Notes: a model not told the origin generated them from the sequence alone. A stretch of 30,725 nucleotides of DNA from JBBSHJ01 sp038253135 (GCA_038253135.1 JBBSHJ010000034.1:1-30725), one strand, 5' to 3'. Positions 1-8,304 are shown, numbered from the stretch's first letter. Program-made: numbers and translations.

Positions 1-1
1 C

Positions 2-313
2 GCGCCCGAGGTGTGGACGTTGGACGGGCGGTTCTGCCTGGAAGGAATCACCCGCCACAACGTGCTCCGGATCTGTCGCGACGCCGGAATCGCAGCGCGG
101 GAGACGACCTTCAGCCTCACCGACGTCTACAGCGCCCGGGAGGCCTTCGTCACCGGAACCTTCGCCGGGGTCGTACCCGTGCGCTCCGTCGACGGCCGGA
201 CGATCGGCTCCGGCGGGCGCGGAGGAATGGTGCTCCGGTTGCAGCGGCTGTACGCCGAGCTGATCGCGTCCGACGTCGCGGCGCGCGCCGCCACGGACGG
301 CGTCCGCCCGTGA
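2..313 (+). CDS. Class IV aminotransferase, C-terminal part (truncated by window edge)
   Basis: This is the last ~103 residues of a PLP-dependent fold-type IV aminotransferase, the family of branched-chain and D-amino-acid aminotransferases and aminodeoxychorismate lyase. The visible part reads through the typical C-terminal pattern: LEGITRHNVL, then a segment with AREAFVTGTFAGVVPV and the conserved DGRTIG, then a helical end. In the family the EAFVTGT-like segment lines the cofactor phosphate and substrate pocket. The frame is open to the first base, so the start and the catalytic lysine lie outside the window. Its TGA overlaps the GTG of the next, broken sulfotransferase-like gene in a GTGA overlap, so the two were probably co-transcribed. 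The exact substrate cannot be assigned from this fragment. Confidence 0.85.
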   Translation, partial: APEVWTLDGRFCLEGITRHNVLRICRDAGIAARETTFSLTDVYSAREAFVTGTFAGVVPVRSVDGRTIGSGGRGGMVLRLQRLYAELIASDVAARAATDGVRP

Positions 314-864
314 CGGTCCGGGTCGCGATGTGGTCCGGCCCGGCGGAACATCTCGACCGCCCTGATGCGGGCGTGGGAGAACCGCGGCGACTGCGTCGTC
401 GTCGACGAACCGCTCTACGCGGCGTACCTGCACCGCACCGGGCTCCACCATCCCGGCCGCGATCCGGCTGAGGTCGTCGCGTCCTACGTCCGGTCCCGCG
501 AGTCCTGCGGCCGGCGGACCTCGGCCTGCCGCGGCAGGAGCGACTGGCGGCCTACTGGACCGAGCACCACCTCGAGCCCCCGATCGTCGACGCGGCCGAC
601 TTCCTTAAAAACCCCGAGTCCTACCTGCGCTGGCTGTGCGGCTGGGCGGGTGTCGACTTCACCGAGCGGATGCTGTCGTGGCCGGCGGGGCGCAGGGACA
701 GCGACGGCGTGTGGGGTGAGCACTGGTACGCCGCGCTCTGGCGTTCGACCGGCTTCGAGCCGTGGCGGCCGCGGGCCGTCCGGCTCTCACCGCACGACGC
801 GCGGGTGGCCGAGGCCTGCCGTCCGGCGTACGACGCGCTGCGGGCGCGCCGACTCGTGCTCTGA
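310..864 (+). pseudogene. Sulfotransferase-like protein, broken by two frameshifts and an internal deletion
   Basis: Three stretches in two frames read as one actinobacterial P-loop sulfotransferase-like protein. The first is from GTG 310, ending in MWSGP. The second, one frame later, is RNISTALMRAWENRG through DEPLYAAYLHRTGLHHPG and RDPAEVVASYVRSRE. The third, back in the first frame from about 502, is VLRPADLGLPRQERL through FLKNPESYLRWLCGWAG, ERMLSWPAGRRDSDGVWG and the TGA at 862-864. WSGPRNIS is the expected phosphosulfate/P-loop segment, and it is split by one extra G near 343. A loss of one base near 500-502 restores the frame. HHPG and RDPAEVV are normally separated by about 55-60 residues (IPGG..FYQKHM..H region), and these are missing. 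The gene is therefore inactivated three times. The GTGA overlap with the upstream aminotransferase matches the usual pairing of the two families in actinobacteria. Family recognition is from memory of homologues. Confidence 0.8.
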
Positions 865-921
865 CGGCCGGCATGCCTTCCTGCGGGCGTGGCCGGGCCG
901 CGCGCACGTCAGACTGGGCCG

Positions 922-1950
922 ATGCGCGCGGTGGTGTACGACGGGTTCGGGTCGGCTCCGTCGGTCCGGGAGGTGCCGGAGCCGACCTGCCCGCCCGGCG
1001 GCGCGCTGATCCGGGTCGAGGCGACCGGGCTGTGCCGCAGCGACTGGCACGGCTGGCGCGGGCACGACCCGGACATCGCCCTGCCGCACGTGCCGGGGCA
1101 CGAGTTCGCCGGCCGCGTCGCCGCAGTCGACGCGCCCGGCTGGCCGGTCGGGGAACGGGTCACGGCACCGTTCGTCTGCGCGTGTGGCGAGTGCCCGACC
1201 TGCCGGCGCGGCGATGCCCAGGTCTGCGAGCGCCAGAGCCAGCCCGGCTTCACGCACTGGGGCTCCTTCGCCGACTACGTCGCGATCGAGCACGCCGCGG
1301 TCAACCTGATCCGGCTGCCAGAGGCGCTCCCCAGCGTCGCCGCGGCCGGCCTCGGTTGCCGCGTCGCGACGGCGTACCGCGCGGTCCGCGCGCAGGGCCG
1401 AGCCGGTCCGGGTACGACGCTCGCGGTGCACGGCTGCGGTGGTGTCGGCCTCGCGGCGATCCAGATCGCGGTGGCCGCGGGCGCGACCGTGATCGGTGTC
1501 GACGTCTCAGAGCCGGCTCTGGTCCTGGCCGAAGACGCCGGCGCGCAGCACGTGATCGACGCCCGGACCGGTGACGCGGCCGCGCAGATCGTCGCGCTCA
1601 CGGGCGGTGGCGCGGACGTCTCGATCGACGCGCTCGGCCGCGCCACGACGTACGCCGCCTCGCTCGCCTGCCTGCGCCGGCGCGGCCGACACGTCCAGGT
1701 CGGGCTGCTCGCCGGCGCCGACGCCGCGACCCCGCTCGACGGTGCGAGGGTAATCGCGCGCGAGCTCGAGATCATCGGCAGCCACGGCCTGGCCGCCGGT
1801 GACTATCCCGCCCTGCTGGCCGACGTCATCGCCGGGCGGATCGCGCCGGATCGCCTGGTTTGTCGGGTGATCGGCCTCGACGAGGCCCCGGACGCGCTGG
1901 TGGCGATGGACGGCCCGAGCGGGCCTGGCGTCACCGTCATCACGCCGTAG
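922..1950 (+). CDS. Zinc-dependent alcohol dehydrogenase (MDR family)
   Basis: A medium-chain dehydrogenase/reductase of 342 residues, a normal length for the family. ATG 922 is chosen because MRAVVYDGFG is the typical beginning; the frame is open further upstream without similarity. Catalytic zinc ligands are visible as Cys38 (in GLCRSDWHGW) and His60-Glu61 (in VPGHEFAG). The structural zinc lobe has four cysteines at 88, 91, 94 and 102 (CGECPTCRRGDAQVC). The NAD(P) Rossmann motif GCGGVGLAA lies near residue 170, followed by an aspartate (GVDVSEPA), which favours NAD over NADP. It would oxidise an alcohol or reduce an aldehyde in the cytosol. The substrate is not evident. It stands alone, 58 bp after the broken sulfotransferase gene. 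Confidence 0.93.
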   Translation: MRAVVYDGFGSAPSVREVPEPTCPPGGALIRVEATGLCRSDWHGWRGHDPDIALPHVPGHEFAGRVAAVDAPGWPVGERVTAPFVCACGECPTCRRGDAQVCERQSQPGFTHWGSFADYVAIEHAAVNLIRLPEALPSVAAAGLGCRVATAYRAVRAQGRAGPGTTLAVHGCGGVGLAAIQIAVAAGATVIGVDVSEPALVLAEDAGAQHVIDARTGDAAAQIVALTGGGADVSIDALGRATTYAASLACLRRRGRHVQVGLLAGADAATPLDGARVIARELEIIGSHGLAAGDYPALLADVIAGRIAPDRLVCRVIGLDEAPDALVAMDGPSGPGVTVITP

Positions 1951-2081
1951 GTCCTTACCGGCAGGAACCGCCTGGTGTCCAGTGTTCGAACGGGCGGCCC
2001 AGCGCGGGGTTGAGGCTCACCCATTCCGGGCGCACTCGCGCGAGCAGGAGCAATGCGCTCCGCCGAGTCCCGGCGCGACCG

Positions 2082-2095
2082 ACGAGAGGTCTCGT
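2082..2095. promoter_or_regulatory. Short inverted repeat upstream of the isomerase/epimerase gene
   Basis: ACGAGA-GG-TCTCGT is a perfect 6-bp inverted repeat with a 2-bp spacer, 87 bp upstream of the ATG at 2182. It could be a repressor operator or part of the promoter. Nothing else ties it to a regulator, and a 6-bp dyad may occur by chance in GC-rich DNA. Confidence 0.25.
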
Positions 2096-2181
2096 TTCCC
2101 CGCACGCAAGGAGCCCGCACCGGATCCTCCCGGGCTGTCAAGACCGATCCGGGTGGGGACCACAGCCGCTAGCCTCGACCG

Positions 2182-2991
2182 ATGGCCGAGATCGGTGTCT
2201 TCACCAACGTCTTTGCGCGCGGTACGCCGGCCGAGGTGGCGGAGGCGGTGCGCGCGGCCGGTTTCACCGTGACCCAGCTCGACCTGCCCACCGTCGGCTT
2301 CGCCGAGCTCACCGCCCTGACACCGCAGGAGGCACGGGAGATCGGTTCCGCGTTCGCCGTCGCGGGCGTGCGGATATGGGGGGTCGAGGCGACCTTCAAC
2401 GCGATCGACCCGGACCACGCCCGGCGCGAGGCCGGCACCCGCGGCTGCATCGAGGTGATCGAGCGCGCCGCGGACCTCGGCGCGGAGGTTGTCACCCTGT
2501 GCACCGGCACCCGCGACCCCGAGCGGATGTGGCGGGCACATCCGGACAACGCCTCGCCCGCGGCCTGGCAAGACCTGCTCGTCACGATGCGCCGGCTGAT
2601 CCCGGCGGCCGCGGCGGCGGGCGTCCGGCTCGGCATCGAACCCGAGCCCAGCAACGTCGTACGCGACACCGACGCGGCGGTCCGGCTCCTCGACGAGCTC
2701 GGCACCGACCGCCTCGGCATCGTGCTCGACCCCGCCAACCTGCTGAGCATCGACACCATGGCGCGGCAGCAGGAGATCCTGATCGACGGGTTCGCGCGGC
2801 TCGGCCCGCACACCGTCGTCGTGCACGCCAAGGACCTGGACGAGTCGGGCTTCACCGCGCCCGGCCTCGGCCGCATGGACTACGCGCTGGTCCGGCGACT
2901 GCACCGCGCCCTGCCGAGCGACGTACCGCTGATCGCGCAGGACCTCACCGCCGACGACACCGCCCGTGTCCTGGCCCTGCTTACCGGCTGA
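2182..2991 (+). CDS. Sugar phosphate isomerase/epimerase (AP-endonuclease 2-like TIM barrel)
   Basis: A 269-residue TIM-barrel protein of the xylose-isomerase-like/AP endonuclease family 2 group. Strand-end residues typical of the metal site are present: GIEPEPSNVV (Glu after strand 5), GIVLDPANLL (Asp, strand 6), VVVHAKDLDE (His and Lys/Asp, strand 7) and a closing glutamine in LIAQDL. These normally bind a divalent metal and catalyse aldose-ketose or epimer interconversion of a sugar or sugar acid. The start MAEIGVFTNVF leads straight into strand 1. It follows the dehydrogenase after 231 bp in the same direction. Its TGA abuts base-to-base the stop of the convergent gene on the other strand, the two sharing the palindrome TGATCA. 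The substrate is unknown. Confidence 0.85.
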   Translation: MAEIGVFTNVFARGTPAEVAEAVRAAGFTVTQLDLPTVGFAELTALTPQEAREIGSAFAVAGVRIWGVEATFNAIDPDHARREAGTRGCIEVIERAADLGAEVVTLCTGTRDPERMWRAHPDNASPAAWQDLLVTMRRLIPAAAAAGVRLGIEPEPSNVVRDTDAAVRLLDELGTDRLGIVLDPANLLSIDTMARQQEILIDGFARLGPHTVVVHAKDLDESGFTAPGLGRMDYALVRRLHRALPSDVPLIAQDLTADDTARVLALLTG

Positions 2992-3513
2992 TCAGCCTGG
3001 GCGGGCGGATTTCTCGGCGGCCGCGCGGGCGATCAGCTCGGCCACCTGGGAGCGCACCACCGGGTCGCCGCGGTGCGCGCCCGGGTCGAGGTGCGCCCGC
3101 CACAGCAGCCCGTCGTGGCCGGGCACCTTGCGGCCGACGATGCGTACGCCGGCGGTGCCGGACAGCGGGTGCCGCTGGCTCACCACGACGCTCCTCGTCA
3201 CGCGCTCGCGGATCGCCGCGGGCAGTCCATCCGGCGCGGGCAGCGCAAAGGTGACCGGAGGCAGGGAATCGACATAGCCGGGCTCGGCCTCCACGCCTTC
3301 GATCACCGTCAGCACGCGGTCCCGCCAGCCGGCCCGCACCACGTCCGCCCAGCCGATCCGGCGCGGCCCGTCGCCGGCCGGCAGCCACAGGCCGACCGTG
3401 CTGGCGAGCAACGGCGTACCGCGCTCGTCCTCGGCAAAGGACAGGGTGCGCTCGTCCGCCTCGAAGCGCGCGGTGACCTGCGCCGGCGGCCTGGCCCGGT
3501 GGAACAGCCCCAT
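2992..3513 (-). CDS. Conserved hypothetical protein coupled to dnaG
   Basis: A 173-residue soluble protein with no signal peptide or membrane segment. It starts MGLFHRAR, has a beta-rich middle (TLSFAEDERGTPLLAST, VGLWLPAGDGPRRIGWADVV, RDRVLTVIEGVEAEPG) and ends in a helical, Ala/Arg-rich tail. The pattern looks like a small actinobacterial conserved hypothetical in which residues 20-100 form antiparallel strands. I cannot assign a function or named domain. Its ATG shares one base with the TGA of dnaG (TGATG), so it is very likely translationally coupled to primase. It ends exactly where the convergent isomerase gene ends. Confidence 0.75.
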   Translation of the reverse strand: MGLFHRARPPAQVTARFEADERTLSFAEDERGTPLLASTVGLWLPAGDGPRRIGWADVVRAGWRDRVLTVIEGVEAEPGYVDSLPPVTFALPAPDGLPAAIRERVTRSVVVSQRHPLSGTAGVRIVGRKVPGHDGLLWRAHLDPGAHRGDPVVRSQVAELIARAAAEKSARPG

Positions 3514-5462
3514 CAGCGACCCGGTGCGGCGCCCAGCCCGTCGGCGTCCCCGATCGAGTTGCCTCCGATCGAATTGCCGAGTGCCTGATCACGCAACGCG
3601 ATCTTGTACTTCTCCAGGGCGATGAGCTCGCCGAACAGCCGGCGATGCTCGTCCTCCGCCTCGAGCGGGTTGGTCCGCTGCAGCCGGCCCTTCAGCTCCG
3701 CGATCTGCCGCGTGATCGGTCGCAGCCGCAGCGCGGCGAGGATCTCTCCGACGTAGCGGGCGTCGAGGTCGCCGTGGGTCCGCAGCGACTCCACGGCCAG
3801 CTCCGAGACGAGCCCCCGGACGGCGTCGGGCGGTGCCTTCTCCCGCAGCATCTCGACCCAACCCCCGCCGCCCGCCGCCCCGCTCACCCCGCCGCAGCTG
3901 GCGATCGTCTCGCGGACGGCGGCATAAGCGGGATGCGCGAAGGCCTCGGGCCCGATCTCGTCGAAGAGCGGACCGGCCAGTCCCGGCTGCTGCACCGCGA
4001 TCTTGAGCGCCTCGCGGTCGATCTCGAACCGCGGATCCTTCGGTGCCGGCCGCTCGGGACCGGCCGGCTTGCCCGGGGGCGCAGCATGTGCTGGTAGGCC
4101 GGCAGGGTCCCGCTGCGGCGGGCGCCGATCGCGGCTCGCGCCGGCGCGGCGGACCTCGTCCTGCACCTCGCCGAGCTCGAGGCCAAGATCGCCGGCCAGC
4201 TTGCGGGTGTAGCCGGGCAGCATGCTGCGGTCCTTGATCCGCGCGACGAGTGGCGCGGCGGCCCGGAGCGCGAGGACCCTGCCCTCGACGGTCTCGAGGT
4301 TGTATTTCCTCAGCTCGCTGCGCAGCGCGAAGGCGATCAGCGGCTCGCGGCGGGCGATCAGGTCGCGGACCGCCGTGTCGCCGTGCTGCAGCCGCAGGTC
4401 GCACGGGTCAAGGCCGGATTTCTCGACGGCGACGTAGGTCTGCGCGACGAAGCGCTGGTCCTCGCCGAAGGCCCGCAGCGCGGCCTGCTGCCCGGCGGAG
4501 TCGCCGTCGAAGGTGAAGATCACCTCGCCGGCGAACTCGCCGGAGTCCATCAAGAGGCGACGCAGGACACCGACGTGTTCGGGACCGAACGCCGTACCGC
4601 ACGTCGCGACCGCGATCGGTACGCCGGCCAGGTGGCACGCCATCACGTCGGTGTAGCCCTCGACCACCACGACGCGGTGCTGCTGGGCGATCTCGCGCTT
4701 GGCCAGATCGAGGCCGTAGAGCACCTGACTCTTCTTGTAGAGCGGGGTTTCCGGCGTGTTGAGGTATTTCGGGCCGTCATCATCCTCGCGCAGGCGGCGG
4801 GCACCGAAACCGACCACGTCCCCGGCCACGGACCGGATCGGCCAGATCAGGCGGCCGCGGAAGCGGTCGACGATGGTCTGCCGGCGGGTCTCGGACGCGA
4901 GCCCGGCCGTGAGGATCTCCTTGTCGGAGAAACCCTTGTGGCGCAGCACTTTGACGACGTTCTCCCAGCCCTCGGGCGCGAAGCCGCAGCCGAAGGTCTC
5001 CGCCGCGCCGCGGTCGAAACCGCGCTGCTGCAGGAACTCCCGCGCGCCGGCGGCGGCTGGAGTGCCGAGTTGCTCGACGTAGTAGGCCGCTGCGGCCGCG
5101 TTGGCCTCCTGGCTGCGGGTCCGCTCGCCGGCGGTGCGGCGGACGACCTGGCCGCCGCCCTCATAGCGGATCTGGATGCCGCCCTTGGCCGCGAGCCGCT
5201 CCACCGCCTCGACGAAGTCGAGCTGCTCGATCCGCCGGATGAAGTCGATGACGTCGCCCCCGACGCCACATCCGAAACAGTGATACGTGCCGCGCGAGGA
5301 GGACACGTTGAACGACGCCGTGCGCTCCTCGTGAAACGGGCACAGGCCCTTCATCGAGTCGCCGCCGGCGCGGCGCAACGCGACGTACTCCCCCACGACG
5401 TCGATGATCGAGGTCCGGTCACGGACAGCCGCGATGTCTGCGTCAGGGATGCGGCCGGCCAT
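3513..5462 (-). CDS. dnaG: DNA primase DnaG
   Basis: DNA primase, 649 residues, a usual length for actinobacteria. It makes RNA primers at the replication fork with the DnaB helicase. The N-terminal zinc ribbon is complete: Cys41 and His44 (CPFHEE) with Cys62 and Cys65 (YHCFGCGVGGD). The TOPRIM catalytic core is complete: Glu268 in VVVVEGYTDVM, and Asp319/Asp321 in FTFDGDSAG. The central RNAP-like core carries GRLIWPI, VVGFGARRL and KYLNTPETPLYKKSQVLYG. A Pro-rich linker near residues 445-475 leads to the C-terminal helicase-interaction domain. The start MAGRIPDADIAAVRDRTSIIDVVG is the family start. It follows the reductase gene on the same strand after a 113-bp gap containing a strong hairpin, and has dgt further upstream. 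Confidence 0.98.
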   Translation of the reverse strand: MAGRIPDADIAAVRDRTSIIDVVGEYVALRRAGGDSMKGLCPFHEERTASFNVSSSRGTYHCFGCGVGGDVIDFIRRIEQLDFVEAVERLAAKGGIQIRYEGGGQVVRRTAGERTRSQEANAAAAAYYVEQLGTPAAAGAREFLQQRGFDRGAAETFGCGFAPEGWENVVKVLRHKGFSDKEILTAGLASETRRQTIVDRFRGRLIWPIRSVAGDVVGFGARRLREDDDGPKYLNTPETPLYKKSQVLYGLDLAKREIAQQHRVVVVEGYTDVMACHLAGVPIAVATCGTAFGPEHVGVLRRLLMDSGEFAGEVIFTFDGDSAGQQAALRAFGEDQRFVAQTYVAVEKSGLDPCDLRLQHGDTAVRDLIARREPLIAFALRSELRKYNLETVEGRVLALRAAAPLVARIKDRSMLPGYTRKLAGDLGLELGEVQDEVRRAGASRDRRPPQRDPAGLPAHAAPPGKPAGPERPAPKDPRFEIDREALKIAVQQPGLAGPLFDEIGPEAFAHPAYAAVRETIASCGGVSGAAGGGGWVEMLREKAPPDAVRGLVSELAVESLRTHGDLDARYVGEILAALRLRPITRQIAELKGRLQRTNPLEAEDEHRRLFGELIALEKYKIALRDQALGNSIGGNSIGDADGLGAAPGR

Positions 5463-5524
5463 GGTGGCGCCAGTCTATGCCGCCCGTCCGACAGCACCGG
5501 TGCGACGCCCGACCCTCCCGCCAG

Positions 5525-5566
5525 TTTTGGCGGTACGACGTCGCATACGACGTCGTACCGCCAAAA
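5525..5566 (-). terminator. Perfect 19-bp inverted repeat, probable terminator
   Basis: TTTTGGCGGTACGACGTCG at 5525-5543 is matched without error by its reverse complement at 5548-5566, with a CATA loop of 4 nt. It lies 9 bp past the stop of the ferredoxin-type reductase and 62 bp upstream of the dnaG start, both on the minus strand. In a minus-strand transcript it gives a long GC-rich hairpin whose outer pairs are AAAA/UUUU, ending in four A rather than a U-run. The position fits termination of the reductase transcript. Because the stem carries ACGTCGT-type palindromes, a protein-binding operator for dnaG is an alternative. Confidence 0.7.
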
Positions 5567-5575
5567 GTGCCCTCG

Positions 5576-6814
5576 TCAGGTCGCCAGGTCGGCGATCGCG
5601 ACGTCGGCGTCGGACAGCCGGTCCCGGTCGACCTTCGCGCCGCTGACGATCAGCGCCTGGATGTCCTCGCTGACGTCCCAGACATTGGCGTTCATGCCCG
5701 CGAGCACCCGCCCGTCCTTGGTCCAGAAGGCGACGAACTCCCGGCCGGCCGGATCACCCCGAAAGACCACCTCGTCGTATCCTCCCGGGGCGACGTAGCC
5801 GGCGTACTCCATCGAGAAGTCCCACTGGTCGGAGAAGAAGAACGGCAGCTTGTCCCATGGGACCGGCTGGCCGAGCATCGAGCGGGCGGCGGCCGGACCG
5901 CCGTCAAGGGCATTGGCCCAGTGCTCGACCCGGACCCGGGTGCCGACCACCGGGTGATCGACCGCCGCGATGTCGCCGGCGGCGAAGATGTTCGGATCGG
6001 AGGACCGGAATCCCGCGTCGACGAGCACGCCGCCGTCGACAGCGAGACCGGCGGACTCGGCCAAAGCCACCCGGGGGATGACGCCCACGCCGACCACGAC
6101 GACGTCGGCGTCGAGCTGGGAGCCGTCATCGAGCACGACCGCGCTCACCGTGCCGTTCGGGCCATCGCCCTTGATCTCCCGGATCTGATGCCGCAGCCGC
6201 AGATCCACGCCCTTTTCCCGATGCAGCTCCGCGTAGATCCGGCCGAGCTCATCGCCCAGCACCCGCTGCAGCGGCAGCTCGGCCGGCTCGGCGATCACGA
6301 CGGACGAGCCCTTCTGCTGCGCCGCTGCGGCGACCTCCAGCCCGATCCAGCCGGCGCCGGCGATGATGACGTGCGTGCCCGGGCGGAATGACTGCTGCAG
6401 CGCCTCGGATTCCGCCAGCTCGCGCAGGTAGCGAACGCCGTCGAGGTCGGACCCGGGGACGTTGAGCATGCGCGGCTGCGACCCGGTCGCGAGCAGCAAC
6501 GCGTCGTACCGCACCGACGTCCCGTCGCCGGTGCTCACCGTCCTCGCCGCAGGGTCGATCGCGGTGGCCGACGTGCCGAGGCGCAGGTCGATCCGCTGCT
6601 CGTCGTACCAGCTCGGCTCATGCAGGAAGACGCTGTCGCGCTCGGCTTCGCCGAGGAGGTAGCCCTTGGACAGCGGCGGGCGGTCATAGGGTCGCTCGGT
6701 CTCGCGGCCGAGCAGGACGATGCGGCCCTCGAAGCCCTCCTCGCGGAGGGTTGCCGCGGCCGAGGTCCCGGCCAGCCCGGCGCCTGCGATCACGAACGTG
6801 CGGTCGTCGGCCAT
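5576..6814 (-). CDS. NAD(P)H:ferredoxin-type FAD reductase
   Basis: A 412-residue FAD/NAD-dependent oxidoreductase of the rubredoxin/putidaredoxin-reductase type. It passes electrons from NAD(P)H through FAD to a ferredoxin, often feeding a P450 or Rieske oxygenase. FAD-binding G11-x-G13-x-x-G16 is in VIAGAGLAGTSAA. RPYDRPPLSKGYL (about 41-53) is the signature of this subfamily. LLLATGSQPR and the second nucleotide motif IIAGAGWIGLE (G153, G155, G158) follow. NIFAAGDIA near residue 280 contacts FAD, and the C-terminal dimerisation-type domain holds FFFSDQWDFSMEYAGY. No cognate ferredoxin or oxygenase is in the window, so the partner is unknown. It lies between dgt and dnaG on the same strand. 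Confidence 0.93.
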   Translation of the reverse strand: MADDRTFVIAGAGLAGTSAAATLREEGFEGRIVLLGRETERPYDRPPLSKGYLLGEAERDSVFLHEPSWYDEQRIDLRLGTSATAIDPAARTVSTGDGTSVRYDALLLATGSQPRMLNVPGSDLDGVRYLRELAESEALQQSFRPGTHVIIAGAGWIGLEVAAAAQQKGSSVVIAEPAELPLQRVLGDELGRIYAELHREKGVDLRLRHQIREIKGDGPNGTVSAVVLDDGSQLDADVVVVGVGVIPRVALAESAGLAVDGGVLVDAGFRSSDPNIFAAGDIAAVDHPVVGTRVRVEHWANALDGGPAAARSMLGQPVPWDKLPFFFSDQWDFSMEYAGYVAPGGYDEVVFRGDPAGREFVAFWTKDGRVLAGMNANVWDVSEDIQALIVSGAKVDRDRLSDADVAIADLAT

Positions 6815-6928
6815 GGCATCTCCCGCGTGCTGTCGGTTGCTCCGTGGCGTCGATCTTGCCGGTACGCCGTGCCGGTGTCATCGAAAGGGCCGCGCCCGGC
6901 CGGTGGGAGCCACTCGGGCCGGGGTCGC

Positions 6929-8119
6929 TCAGTGGCGGACGGGCACGTCGATCCCGAGCGGCAGGCGGGCGGGATCCCAGCCGAGCGCGGTCAGCGCGCT
7001 CTGGAAGGCGTACCGATCGGTCATGCCGGCGACATAGCCGACCGCCGCCCGCACGGCGGCCTCGGACCCCTCCTCGGGCACCGCCCGGCCCGCCCGGCCG
7101 GCCGGACCCGCCGGAGCCGCCCGCCCCTGTCTTGGTCGAGGTTCGGAGTCGGTGTCGAAGTCCGGCAGCACCTGGGGCCGTTCCGCGTAGTAGTCGACGA
7201 GAGCCCTGAGCACAGCGATGACCGCATCGCCCTGGGCGACCGACTCGGGGCGGGAGTAGATCCGGCGGTAGTTGAAGTCCCGGAGCGCGGCGAGCGCGGC
7301 CGCCGGCTCGGGCGCCATCCCGACCACTCCGGTCTCGCGGATGCACGTGACCACGGCGCCGATGAAGGTCGTGAGCTGCCCCCGCAGCCCGGAGCCGGCC
7401 ACCCGGCGTACGACGTCCGGAAGGTCGGCGCCGGTCACGATCCCGGTGCCGACGGCGTCCTCGAGATCGTGCGTGCTGTAGGCGCAGCGGTCGGCCCAGC
7501 TCACGACCGCGCCCTCCGGCGTCGCGGGCACGGGCCGGGACCAGGAGTGGTTGGCGATGCCGTCGAGGGTCTGGGCGCAGAGGTTGAGCGGTTCGAGGAC
7601 CACCGCTCCCCACGGCGCATGGTCATAACCGCCCGGGAGGTAACGGTCGAACGCCTCCTCACTGGCGTGCCCGCCGGGGCCATGGCCGCAGTCGTGCCCG
7701 ATCGCGATCGCCTCGGTGAGCGCGACGTTGAGCCCGACGGCGCGGGCGATGCTGGTCGCGACCTGGGCCACCTCGAGCGCATGGGTGAGGCGGGTCCGCT
7801 GGTGATCCGCGGGATAGACGAAGACCTGCGTCTTGCCGGACAGCCGCCGGAACGCCGGCGAATGCAGGATCCGGTCCCGGTCGCGCTCGAAGCAGGTGCG
7901 CTCGGGATCGGGATCCTCCGGCCGGGCCCGGTCCCCGGCACCAGCAGCCCGGGTCGCGCCGGCCGCCAGCAGCGAATCCTCGAGGTCCTCGCGGGCGCCG
8001 CGGTCGCGGTGGGCCGGTCGCTCGATCCGCGTGGGCGGACCGTCATGGGCGAGTACGACGCCGCCGCGCGGATGGCCCGCCATCGTGGCCGCCCACGCCT
8101 GCCGCCGGTCGACACTCAT
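6929..8119 (-). CDS. dgt: Deoxyguanosinetriphosphate triphosphohydrolase-like HD protein
   Basis: A 396-residue HD-domain dNTP triphosphohydrolase that hydrolyses dGTP (or other dNTPs) to the nucleoside and triphosphate. Metal ligands are visible: His113 (RTRLTHALEV), His142-Asp143 (AIGHDCGHGPGGHASEEAF) and Asp210 (SWADRCAYSTHDLED). RILHSPAFRRLSGKTQVF is the family's N-terminal signature. ATG 8119 (MSVDRRQAW) is chosen: it has GGAGG four bases upstream, and five codons further up there is only a weak GTG. A Gly/Ala/Arg/Pro-rich stretch (ARPRQG to EEGSEA region, about residues 325-350) looks like a disordered insertion. A neighbouring dgt-dnaG pair is also found in mycobacteria. The start codon lies in the first unit of a 38-bp tandem repeat. 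Confidence 0.95.
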   Translation of the reverse strand: MSVDRRQAWAATMAGHPRGGVVLAHDGPPTRIERPAHRDRGAREDLEDSLLAAGATRAAGAGDRARPEDPDPERTCFERDRDRILHSPAFRRLSGKTQVFVYPADHQRTRLTHALEVAQVATSIARAVGLNVALTEAIAIGHDCGHGPGGHASEEAFDRYLPGGYDHAPWGAVVLEPLNLCAQTLDGIANHSWSRPVPATPEGAVVSWADRCAYSTHDLEDAVGTGIVTGADLPDVVRRVAGSGLRGQLTTFIGAVVTCIRETGVVGMAPEPAAALAALRDFNYRRIYSRPESVAQGDAVIAVLRALVDYYAERPQVLPDFDTDSEPRPRQGRAAPAGPAGRAGRAVPEEGSEAAVRAAVGYVAGMTDRYAFQSALTALGWDPARLPLGIDVPVRH

Positions 8120-8230
8120 CGCGCCTCCGCCCAAGGGCGTGCGTCGGCTACATCCATCGCGCCTCCGCGGAGGGGCGTGCGTCGGCTATGTCCATCGCGC
8201 CTCCGCGGAGGGGCGTGCGTCGGCTATGTC
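8117..8230. repeat. 38-bp tandem repeat, three units, covering the dgt start site
   Basis: Units run 8117-8154, 8155-8192 and 8193-8230, with no spacer. Units 2 and 3 are identical; unit 1, nearest dgt, differs at a handful of positions. Read on the minus strand each unit ends in GGAGGCGCGATG, so each carries its own Shine-Dalgarno and ATG; only the one in unit 1 opens dgt. The 38-bp period is not a multiple of three, so the three ATGs are in different frames. Units 2 and 3 contain the palindrome CCTCCGCGGAGG, which could fold and hide the Shine-Dalgarno; in unit 1 this palindrome is broken, leaving the real site accessible. Confidence 0.95.
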
Positions 8231-8304
8231 CACCGGCCGACCGTATCGGGGCGGACCTTATTCGGTCGCGTCCCGGCGCATCGCGTGCCAGCATCCGGGC
8301 CGTG

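Noticed and set aside
1955..2135. Open minus-strand frame ending in RPEWVSLNPALGRPFEHWTPGG
   Set aside because: It reads somewhat like protein, but there is no good start codon with a ribosome-binding site and I know no family with it. It lies in the leader of the isomerase gene, so I do not call it.
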